NCBI GenBank assembly: GCA_017961385.1
Contig: JAGCXJ010000190.1
Coordinates: 1-5,818, forward strand
Origin: Lachnospiraceae bacterium
GTDB lineage: Bacteria > Bacillota > Clostridia > Lachnospirales > Lachnospiraceae
Length of the DNA: 5,818 bases
Reading direction: 5' to 3'
Shown here: one piece after another, positions 1-5,818 of the stretch
Numbering within the stretch: position 1 is the first letter of the stretch
How the letters are laid out: every line of letters begins with the position of its first letter
The notes under the pieces: generated by a model
What the model was told of the DNA's origin: nothing
What the model saw: the letters and a program-made list of their open reading frames with translations, nothing else
Database searches by the model: none
Program-made: the position numbers and the translations under genes

Positions 1-419
1 CAAAGAATCTGTTAAGAGCTCTCAATCAGGAAAATACCGGGATCGTAGTCGCGCTTCAGGATACCAAGAAGAACATGCACAAGATGATGGAATACTTTGA
101 CGGCATGAAGCAGATCATCAATGTTCACATCGAGGTTGAGGAATTAAGCGACGATGCTTTAGTTGCATACGGAAAGAAGTATGCTGAACATCTTGAGTAT
201 TCTATAGATGATATGGGCATACTTGCATTGCATACACGTATAGATGAACTGCAGACCAGCGATCACGTGGTAACCGTTGCGGATGTAAGGAGCATCATAG
301 ACGAAGCGATCGAGAAAGCCAACAAGAAGACGCTCAAGCATTTCACCGATGTATTGTTCGCCAAGAGATATGATGAGGAGGATATGATAATCCTCAGAGA
401 GAACGATTTTCTTAGTTAA
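1..419 (+). CDS. C-terminal part of a probable AAA+ ATPase (CbbX/SpoVK-like), 5' end outside window
   Basis: The frame is open from position 3 (first codon AAG) to a TAA at 417-419, giving 138 residues of a protein whose start lies upstream; the first Met at 75 has no special support as a start. Visible order: a hydrophobic strand (GIVVALQDT) that fits the sensor-1 strand of an AAA+ module, then KKNMHKMMEYF, a strand pair (NVHIEVEELS), and a helical lid-like region (DDALVAYGKKYAEHLEYSIDDMGILAL). This order matches the C-terminal half of CbbX/SpoVK-type AAA+ domains (sensor 1, finger loop, 'F-P-D-Y' strand, small helical lid). The C-terminal tail is a charged helix (VADVRSIIDEAIEKANKK) ending in RENDFLS. 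Walker A and B motifs would lie outside the window, so ATPase activity is inferred. The position where relatives carry an Arg finger reads DGMKQII, without Arg. Substrate and role are unknown. Confidence 0.6.
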   Translation, partial: KNLLRALNQENTGIVVALQDTKKNMHKMMEYFDGMKQIINVHIEVEELSDDALVAYGKKYAEHLEYSIDDMGILALHTRIDELQTSDHVVTVADVRSIIDEAIEKANKKTLKHFTDVLFAKRYDEEDMIILRENDFLS

Positions 420-426
420 TGTTCTG

Positions 427-443
427 CCGGATGGGGTATCCGG
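427..443 (+). other. Small GC-rich hairpin in the ATPase-glgB gap
   Basis: CCGGAT (427-432) pairs perfectly with ATCCGG (438-443) around a GGGGT loop; G426-T444 could add a wobble pair. It lies between the upstream stop codon and the glgB ribosome binding site. No T-tract follows, so it is not a standard intrinsic terminator. It could be a weak attenuator or an mRNA processing or stability element. No convincing promoter is visible in the 42-nt gap, which leaves co-transcription of glgB with the upstream gene possible. Confidence 0.4.
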
Positions 444-447
444 TAGA

Positions 448-455
448 GAGAGGGG
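448..455 (+). promoter_or_regulatory. Ribosome binding site for glgB (supports GTG start)
   Basis: The purine run GAGAGGGG ends 6 nt before the GTG at 462. The next in-frame Met codon lies well over 100 codons downstream, inside the catalytic domain, so this site together with the intact N-terminal CBM48 region decides for the GTG start. Confidence 0.65.
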
Positions 456-461
456 TTTTAC

Positions 462-2369
462 GTGGCAGACAGAAAAAAACAAAAAGTATTTATATCGAAT
501 GATGATCAGTATCTGTTCGGTCAGAGTACTCACTATGAGATATATAAGAAACTGGGTGCGCACCTTTCGTGCGAGGACGGCGTTGACGGAGTGTTTTTTG
601 CCGTCTGGGCGCCTAATGCTCAAACAGTTCATGTAGTCGGAACGTTCAACGGATGGAACGAAGAGACGCATCCTCTTAAAAAGCTCGGAGAAGGAGGCAT
701 CTTTGCCGGGTTCTATCCTGGCATAGGAGAGGGAGAGCTGTACAAGTATCTGATAACAACACCCGAAGGTAAAAAACTCTACAAGGCGGATCCGTATGCA
801 AACTGGGCGGAATTAAGACCGGGAACAGCATCAAGGATAGCTGATCTTAGCAGGATCAAATGGAGCGATTCATCATGGATGAAGGCAAGAGCCGGCAAGG
901 ATATGAACAGAGAGCCGCTTGCCATATATGAGTGCAACATAGGCTCATGGATGAAGCATCCGACCGGTGAGGACGGCTTCTATACATACAGACAGTTTGC
1001 CGACAGGATAGTAGAATATCTTTCTGATATGAAATATACCCATGTTGAACTCATGGGCATCGCGGAATATCCGTTTGACGGTTCCTGGGGATATCAGGTA
1101 ACGGGATATTATGCACCGACTTCAAGATACGGTTCACCTGAGGATTTTGCATATCTTGTAAATCTGCTTCACAGAAACGGCATCGGTGTCATTCTTGACT
1201 GGGTACCCGCTCATTTCCCGAGAGATGCACACGGCCTGTCAGAGTTTGACGGAACATGTCTGTATGAACATCCCGACAAGCGAAGAGGAGAGCATCCCGA
1301 CTGGGGTACGAAGATATTCAATTATGCAAAAACAGAGGTCAAGAATTTCCTCATCGCAAATGCGCTTTTCTGGATAAACGAATTCCATATAGACGGCTTA
1401 AGGGTAGATGCCGTTGCATCTATGCTCTATCTTGATTACGGAAGAAAGAGCGGAGAATGGCTGCCGAACAAATACGGCGGAAACGAGAATCTGGATGCCA
1501 TAGAATTCTTCAAGCACCTAAACAGCGTTATAAGAGGCCTTGACTCAGGCGTTATGACAATAGCCGAAGAATCGACCGCATGGCCAAAGATCACAGCAAG
1601 TGTCGAGGATGACGGACTGGGATTCAGTTTCAAATGGAATATGGGCTGGATGCATGATTTCTGCGAATATATGAAGCTCGATCCGTACTTCAGGAAGAAC
1701 AACCACCACGCGCTTACGTTTGCGATGAGCTATAACAGCTCTGAAAACTATATACTTCCTCTCTCACATGATGAAGTTGTTCATCTTAAGTGTTCCATGG
1801 TTGAAAAGATGCCGGGATACAAGGTAGATAAATATGCCAACTTAAGAGTCGGATATACGTTCATGTTCGGTCACTGCGGAAAGAAGCTTCTATTCATGGG
1901 CCAGGAATTCGGTCAGGAGAGGGAATGGTCTGAGGCAAGAGAGCTTGACTGGTTCCTTCTAAGCGAGCCTTTAAACAGGGGAATGCAGGAATATGTCCGC
2001 GAACTGCTGCTGCTATATCGAAAGAACAAGGCCATGTATGAGATAGACAATGACTGGGGCGGATTTGAGTGGATAAACTGTGATGATGCCGACAGGAGCA
2101 CATACAGCTTTATCAGAAAGAGCGCTGACGGAAGGAAAAAGCTTCTGTTTGTCCTAAATATGACACCTATCATGCGAGAGGAGTACGCAGTGGGCGTACC
2201 TACATCAAAAAAGGTTAAGCTTCTTTTGAACAGCGATGACGAACGCTTTGGAGGAAACGGACACAGCATACCCGAATCTATCACACCCAAGCCTTACAAG
2301 TGCGACAACAGGGATTATACATTGAACTTTGATCTGCCGCCGTTTTCTGCCGTGATATTTGAGATCTGA
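462..2369 (+). CDS. glgB: 1,4-alpha-glucan branching enzyme (GH13)
   Basis: Cytoplasmic glycogen branching enzyme: it cuts an alpha-1,4 glucan chain and re-attaches the piece by an alpha-1,6 bond. The 635-residue product is full length for the short bacterial form, lacking the extra N1 domain of the longer E. coli enzyme. Order: N-terminal CBM48 (about 40-120, with AVWAPNAQTVHVVGTFNGWN), a GH13 (beta/alpha)8 barrel (about 150-520), and a C-terminal beta domain (about 530-635). All four GH13 regions are present: DWVPAHF (246-252); GLRVDAV with nucleophile Asp316; IAEEST with acid/base Glu369; LPLSHDEV with transition-state stabiliser Asp437. GQEFGQEREW (480-489) is also typical of the family. 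The start is GTG, supported by the ribosome binding site. Usual partners (glgA, glgC, glgP) are not in view, so it is either an isolated glgB or tied to genes upstream of the window. A hairpin terminator follows it. One oddity: the residues after SHDEVVH are LKCS rather than the more usual GK-S. Confidence 0.97.
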   Translation: MADRKKQKVFISNDDQYLFGQSTHYEIYKKLGAHLSCEDGVDGVFFAVWAPNAQTVHVVGTFNGWNEETHPLKKLGEGGIFAGFYPGIGEGELYKYLITTPEGKKLYKADPYANWAELRPGTASRIADLSRIKWSDSSWMKARAGKDMNREPLAIYECNIGSWMKHPTGEDGFYTYRQFADRIVEYLSDMKYTHVELMGIAEYPFDGSWGYQVTGYYAPTSRYGSPEDFAYLVNLLHRNGIGVILDWVPAHFPRDAHGLSEFDGTCLYEHPDKRRGEHPDWGTKIFNYAKTEVKNFLIANALFWINEFHIDGLRVDAVASMLYLDYGRKSGEWLPNKYGGNENLDAIEFFKHLNSVIRGLDSGVMTIAEESTAWPKITASVEDDGLGFSFKWNMGWMHDFCEYMKLDPYFRKNNHHALTFAMSYNSSENYILPLSHDEVVHLKCSMVEKMPGYKVDKYANLRVGYTFMFGHCGKKLLFMGQEFGQEREWSEARELDWFLLSEPLNRGMQEYVRELLLLYRKNKAMYEIDNDWGGFEWINCDDADRSTYSFIRKSADGRKKLLFVLNMTPIMREEYAVGVPTSKKVKLLLNSDDERFGGNGHSIPESITPKPYKCDNRDYTLNFDLPPFSAVIFEI

Positions 2370-2372
2370 ATA

Positions 2373-2381
2373 TGTTATAAC
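2373..2381 (+). promoter_or_regulatory. Possible extended -10 element for the lipoprotein gene
   Basis: TGTTATAAC fits an extended -10 (TG-N-TATAAT with one mismatch), just after the glgB stop codon. No good -35 is found about 17 nt upstream (TGATAT at that place), though an extended -10 can work without one. Transcription would begin near 2387-2389, inside the 5' arm of the following hairpin. The match is short and could be chance in AT-rich spacer DNA. Confidence 0.25.
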
Positions 2382-2383
2382 AA

Positions 2384-2415
2384 AGCCCTCAGAATTTTCT
2401 GAGGGCTGATTATTT
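2384..2415 (+). terminator. Intrinsic terminator after glgB
   Basis: A perfect 10-bp stem, AGCCCTCAGA (2384-2393) with TCTGAGGGCT (2398-2407), closes a 4-nt ATTT loop. The tail is GATTATTT, T-rich but interrupted, so some read-through into the lipoprotein gene is plausible. It begins 15 nt after the glgB stop codon. Confidence 0.8.
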
Positions 2416-2426
2416 GAGGAGAAGAA

Positions 2427-3581
2427 ATGAAAACAAAACTATTAAGAAACGTGATCATCATATGTATGTTGACTGTTTTTTTATGTGCCTGCACAAATAA
2501 AACCGAAGCAGTTGATGAAACTCAGACAAGTGATATGAGCAGTGCGGATGACGGAGGACAGAATGCGATAAATCCGTGGCATGAATGCAGCGAAAAGGAA
2601 GCAAGTGATATTGTTCCGAGGCTGTTTAAGGCTCCTTATGGTGCAACAAACATAAACTGGAGCGTGATGGATGCCAATAAAGATGTTCAACCTCTGGTGC
2701 AGATGTCCTTTGAGCTGTCAGGCACAGGCTTTAACGCACGTGAACAGCTTGTCGGAAAGGATGAGATCTCTGACATCTCCGGTATGTACTATGAATGGCA
2801 GTTGGTCGATAAAGTAAAACTGGCAAACTGGGGCGAAGGAAATATGGAGGGTGAAGTTTATGCATTTAACGGCGATGATGAGGATGCACAGCTTATTCTT
2901 TGGTTTGATATCGAAACAGGTGCGGCATATTCACTCTCTGCATCGGGACCCGATCTTGACGGACTGGATATTCAGGCTGTTGCAGAGCAGATGTATGATC
3001 CTTCAAAGGAACAAGGTGAGCCTGATTTTGAAGACTATGATGAAAACGAACATGTTTATCTTGATATAAGCGGCTGTGATACATTTACACAGATAATAGA
3101 TAAGAAGCTCACAGACGGCATGGGCTATATCAATACCGATATAGGCGATACAAATGTCCTTATGGTCGCATCGTATGTATATGACAACAACGGGGGAGAG
3201 AAAGAAGAGCCCTTCTGGGCTGCTATCGATGCAGAAATATATTATTACGATGAGGACGGAACCATACGCTGCATGGGATATGTAACATGCGGCGGCACGG
3301 CATATCCTCTGGCGATAGCAAACGGAAAGCTTTATGTCGGAAGCAATCACGGCATGGCAAAATATATAGCTGATCCTGATCTTGGTCTTATCCTGATAGA
3401 TGACGAGGCATGGGTGGAATATGATTCAAACGGCAAGGAAACATATTATCATCGAAGCGACACAAAGGGTTCTTTAGGAGATGAAAACGGAGTCGTTAAG
3501 GATGATTCGATCATGAACAGCTATTTTGATGAGTATTTTGGCGCTGATGTGCTGTATTTTGACAAAATCGTGAAAAACTAA
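2427..3581 (+). CDS. Secreted lipoprotein of unknown function
   Basis: A 384-residue protein with a lipoprotein signal peptide: positively charged start (MKTKLLRN), hydrophobic core (VIIICMLTVFL) and lipobox L19-C20-A21-C22, so Cys22 should be lipidated and the protein held on the outer face of the cytoplasmic membrane. A Ser/Thr/Asp-rich linker follows (about 23-48). The rest looks like two parts: an N-terminal region (about 49-190) opening with NPWHEC, a motif I recall from other clostridial lipoproteins, and a strand-rich C-terminal region (about 208-384) after an acidic spacer (about 190-208, GEPDFEDYDENEH). Cys282 and Cys288 are close enough to pair but this is not established. The protein is notably acidic. 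I do not recognise a catalytic motif or a solute-binding fold. The start is supported by GAGGAG ending 5 nt before the ATG. Terminator-like hairpins on both sides suggest a one-gene unit. Confidence 0.85.
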   Translation: MKTKLLRNVIIICMLTVFLCACTNKTEAVDETQTSDMSSADDGGQNAINPWHECSEKEASDIVPRLFKAPYGATNINWSVMDANKDVQPLVQMSFELSGTGFNAREQLVGKDEISDISGMYYEWQLVDKVKLANWGEGNMEGEVYAFNGDDEDAQLILWFDIETGAAYSLSASGPDLDGLDIQAVAEQMYDPSKEQGEPDFEDYDENEHVYLDISGCDTFTQIIDKKLTDGMGYINTDIGDTNVLMVASYVYDNNGGEKEEPFWAAIDAEIYYYDEDGTIRCMGYVTCGGTAYPLAIANGKLYVGSNHGMAKYIADPDLGLILIDDEAWVEYDSNGKETYYHRSDTKGSLGDENGVVKDDSIMNSYFDEYFGADVLYFDKIVKN

Positions 3582-3606
3582 AGAAAAGGGCAAGTCCTGC
3601 CGAAAT
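3579..3606 (+). promoter_or_regulatory. Candidate sigma-28 (SigD/FliA) promoter
   Basis: The -35 TAAAG starts at 3579 (it shares bases with the lipoprotein stop codon), and the -10 is GCCGAAAT at 3599-3606, separated from TAAA by 16 nt. The known SigD/FliA consensus is TAAA, a 14-16 nt spacer, then GCCGATAT or GCCGATAA, so the -10 matches 7 of 8 positions against the B. subtilis form and the spacer is in range. It faces the large ORF starting at 3655, whose 5' untranslated region would be about 40 nt. No sigma-70-type promoter stands out in this gap. The match is by eye; activity is inferred. Confidence 0.6.
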
Positions 3607-3635
3607 AAAGAGTGAAGATTTTCTTCACTCTTTTT
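3607..3635 (+). terminator. Intrinsic terminator after the lipoprotein gene
   Basis: An 8-bp core stem, GAGTGAAG (3610-3617) with CTTCACTC (3623-3630), loops on ATTTT and is extended by three A-T pairs into AAA (3607-3609) and the T-tract (3631-3635). A clean T5 follows the core stem, so this is a standard Rho-independent terminator. It lies immediately downstream of the candidate sigma-28 -10 element. Confidence 0.88.
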
Positions 3636-3644
3636 ATATACAAC

Positions 3645-3648
3645 GAGG
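3645..3648 (+). promoter_or_regulatory. Ribosome binding site for the large helical protein
   Basis: GAGG ends 6 nt before the ATG at 3655. This supports that start over the nearby in-frame ATGs at 3673 and 3679, which lack an upstream purine run. Confidence 0.6.
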
Positions 3649-3654
3649 TAGCTT

Positions 3655-5818
3655 ATGAGAATTGGTAACAACATGGATATGCCTGCAGCCGAGCAGCTTC
3701 AGGCGGCAAGAACAGCCAATTACTCTAAGGCGGATATTATATCGAATTCGATCAGATTGGACATTACTGATATAGGTAAGGATACCGGTTTAATAATTGA
3801 TCAGGGAAGATCAATGCAGGATGTTATAGACGAAGCGGGAGCCTTAGATGTTAAGACACAGACAGACTATATGGTAGTAATGTCTAATACTATGTCCGAA
3901 GAAGACTATGCAAAGATGTGCAGGGACGGATTTAAGCCCGGGGAGATGAATCCCGAGGAGTCCGTTACCATTCTTGATCATATCAAAGCCGTTATGGCAC
4001 AGTCAGGAGAAGTGGTTGAAGGCTTCAATGATGATCTTGATATCTTAGAACTTGAGAAGATAACAGGAAGCAGAGCTGATGCCAATTCGCTTGCAAAAGC
4101 CATGAAACAGGCAGACGTTCCTATCAATGAGACAAATGCAAAGAAAATAAATGATGCCGCTTTAAATATCGCTGAGGTAAGTGATATAAATGACAGCGCC
4201 ATCAGGTTTATGCTGGTCAATAATCAGCAGCCGACTATCGAAAACATCTATTTGGCAAGTTTTTCCGCTCACGGAAACGCAACCGAGCAGGCAAAGGGAT
4301 ATTACTCACTTGGCATGCAGGGGTATTTGGCTAAGAAAGCGGATGCAAGCGACATATCATCCATTATGCCTGATATACAAAAGACGGTGGAAGGCTTTGA
4401 ACTTGAAGATATAGATATAAAGACAGGGATAAAAGAGGCTACATGGCTTTTGGAGCACGGTCTTGATATAACAAAGGCCAACATAGAAAAGCTTGATGAG
4501 CTTATGAGCATAAAGCTTCCAAAGGATTATGAAAAGGCATGTGAATTAGCCGCATTTTCACTTGGAAGGGGTAATGAGCCCAAGAAGGCGGATCTGTTAA
4601 GAGATACACAGAATCTGTATGACAAAGCTGCAGATATAATTGAAAAGACTGAAAAGATAAGTGAAGAAGATGTTAAGGAAACGATAAATGAGGGAAAGAT
4701 CCTTAACCTAAAGAATCTCTGGAGCGCGAAGGAAGCTTTTGGTGTTTTGGCTTCAGTGAGCATGTCAGCCGAGGTTTCAGCTAAGGCGGTTTCAGACGGT
4801 CTGGCCATGCTTGAAGAAGTAAGACTTAAGATGACGCTTGATGCAAATGTCGCAATGCTAAAGCGCGGGATAGAAATTGATACTCTTCCTTTGAGCAGGC
4901 TTGTCGATCAGATAAGATCAGCTCAGGATGAAGTAGATGATATACTGCTTCCAAAAGCTGAGGGAGAACAAAATTCACGTTTGGTTGAACAGGGAGCCCA
5001 GGTATACAGGACAACGCTTAAGGCTGTAAACGATATACCCTATCTGCCGGCAGCGGTCATCGGACGCCTTAAGATAGAACAGGAATACTCGTTAACGACA
5101 GTTCACGAAGTCGGAACGGATATGAAGTCCCGCTATGAAGCAGCAGGTCAGTCCTATGAGACTCTTATGACTGCGCCAAGAAGAGATATGGGAGATTCCA
5201 TATCAAAGGCTTTCAGAAATGTTGATGATATCCTAAACGATATGGGTCTTGAGACTGATGAAGAAAACAGAAAAGCTGTAAGGATCCTTGGATACAACAG
5301 CATGGAGATAAATGAAGAATCCATTCATCAGATAAGAGAAGCAACAGATAAAGTCATGAATGCCGTAAATGCCCTGACTCCTGCTAAGACTCTTGAACTC
5401 ATCAGACAGGGTATAAACCCTATGGAGATGAGCATTGATGAGCTGACTCGGGTTCTTAGAGAATCTGCAGCAAAAGATTCAGATGAAAAGTATTCAAGAT
5501 TTTTATACAAGCTTGATAAGAGCGGCGAGATAAGCGATAGTGAAAGAGAAGCATTCATTGGTATCTACAGATTCATAAACCGTTTGGAGAAGACAGATGC
5601 TGCTGCAGTAGGGGCTTTGGTCAACAGTGAAAGAGAGATAACATTTAAGAGCCTGTTGTCCTCTATGAGGAGCAGAAAGGCAAGCTTTGACGAATCGATA
5701 GATGACAGCTACGGCTTTTTGCAGAATACGGTGAAAAAGGGGATCAGCATTTCGGATCAGATCGAGCAGGCATTTGCAAGTTCGATCGGTCAGGAAAAAG
5801 ATAACAGACTGAATGAAG
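3655..5818 (+). CDS. Large helical repeat protein, DUF6240-like, incomplete at right edge
   Basis: An uninterrupted frame from ATG 3655 to the window end gives 721 residues with no stop; the C terminus lies outside. No signal peptide or membrane segment is seen, so it is probably cytoplasmic. The sequence reads as almost entirely amphipathic helix, rich in Asp/Glu/Lys, with only two Cys (89 and 295). A degenerate module recurs about eight times: a helix, then G/N-x-x-I/P-T/D/N as a turn, then a second helix, for example EHGLDITKANIEKL (267-280), KRGIEIDTLPLSRLVDQI (403-420) and RQGINPMEMSIDELTRVL (584-601). The stretch from about 500 to 690 (YETLMTAPRRDMGD, then ILGYNSMEINEE, then RFLYKLDKSGEIS) resembles, from memory, the DUF6240 family of Lachnospiraceae; no molecular function is known to me. 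A sigma-28-type promoter lies upstream, so a motility-related role is inferred. Base composition is like its neighbours, with no sign of transfer. Confidence 0.8.
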   Translation, partial: MRIGNNMDMPAAEQLQAARTANYSKADIISNSIRLDITDIGKDTGLIIDQGRSMQDVIDEAGALDVKTQTDYMVVMSNTMSEEDYAKMCRDGFKPGEMNPEESVTILDHIKAVMAQSGEVVEGFNDDLDILELEKITGSRADANSLAKAMKQADVPINETNAKKINDAALNIAEVSDINDSAIRFMLVNNQQPTIENIYLASFSAHGNATEQAKGYYSLGMQGYLAKKADASDISSIMPDIQKTVEGFELEDIDIKTGIKEATWLLEHGLDITKANIEKLDELMSIKLPKDYEKACELAAFSLGRGNEPKKADLLRDTQNLYDKAADIIEKTEKISEEDVKETINEGKILNLKNLWSAKEAFGVLASVSMSAEVSAKAVSDGLAMLEEVRLKMTLDANVAMLKRGIEIDTLPLSRLVDQIRSAQDEVDDILLPKAEGEQNSRLVEQGAQVYRTTLKAVNDIPYLPAAVIGRLKIEQEYSLTTVHEVGTDMKSRYEAAGQSYETLMTAPRRDMGDSISKAFRNVDDILNDMGLETDEENRKAVRILGYNSMEINEESIHQIREATDKVMNAVNALTPAKTLELIRQGINPMEMSIDELTRVLRESAAKDSDEKYSRFLYKLDKSGEISDSEREAFIGIYRFINRLEKTDAAAVGALVNSEREITFKSLLSSMRSRKASFDESIDDSYGFLQNTVKKGISISDQIEQAFASSIGQEKDNRLNE

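Noticed and set aside
159..671. Minus-strand open frame of 170 codons crossing the ATPase-glgB junction
   Set aside because: It is antisense to two well-supported genes, has unusual Leu/Ile/Ser/Tyr-rich composition, and shows no recognisable domain.
1913..2290. Minus-strand open frame of 125 codons inside glgB
   Set aside because: It is fully antisense to the C-terminal region of a certain gene; Ser/Leu/Phe-rich content is typical of shadow frames.
2359..2381. TTGAGA and TATAAC as a standard sigma-70 promoter
   Set aside because: The spacing between the boxes is only 11 nt, too short for a -35/-10 pair.
3003..3350. Minus-strand open frame of 115 codons inside the lipoprotein gene
   Set aside because: It is opposite a well-supported coding frame, and its Ile/Tyr/Cys-rich composition is what reverse translation of acidic codons gives.
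3589..3601. GGCA/TGCC mini-hairpin within the sigma-28 spacer and -10
   Set aside because: A stem of only 4 bp; likely chance and overlapping the better-supported promoter.
3978..5558. Several short minus-strand frames and one + strand frame (4190-4414) across the right third
   Set aside because: All lie within the uninterrupted frame from 3655 to the edge, which has a ribosome binding site and family resemblance; the Ser/Ala-rich minus-strand products are shadows.

Overview
The window looks like a chromosomal segment from an anaerobic Firmicute, most likely a motile member of the Lachnospiraceae (Butyrivibrio/Roseburia-like). This rests on moderate G+C, heavy use of AGA/AGG for Arg and ATA for Ile, purine-rich ribosome binding sites, a branching enzyme whose motifs read like those of that family, and a long helical protein resembling one I associate with Lachnospiraceae. 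No database search was possible, so the taxon is an inference.

Layout (all genes on the + strand): (1) 1-419, the C-terminal end of a gene that starts outside the window, probably an AAA+ ATPase of the CbbX/SpoVK type. (2) 462-2369, a complete glgB (glycogen branching enzyme, GTG start), 42 nt after the first gene and possibly co-transcribed with it; a small GC-rich hairpin lies in the gap. (3) A strong hairpin at 2384-2407 closes glgB. (4) 2427-3581, a secreted lipoprotein of unknown function. (5) A textbook terminator at 3607-3635. (6) 3655 to the right edge, at least 721 codons of a large cytoplasmic, all-helical repeat protein that continues beyond the window; I tentatively place it in the DUF6240 family.

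The genes do not form an obvious single pathway. Hairpins after genes 2 and 3 divide the window into at least three transcription units. The most informative regulatory signal is a close match to a sigma-28 (SigD/FliA) promoter, TAAA-N16-GCCGAAAT at 3579-3606, which begins on the lipoprotein stop codon and points at the large helical protein. This suggests that protein belongs to the flagellar/motility regulon. The protein itself carries about eight degenerate copies of a helix-turn-helix module, which is the best candidate in the window for an undescribed function.

There are no gaps over 100 bases, and I saw no RNA genes, mobile elements, CRISPR arrays or nucleotide repeats.
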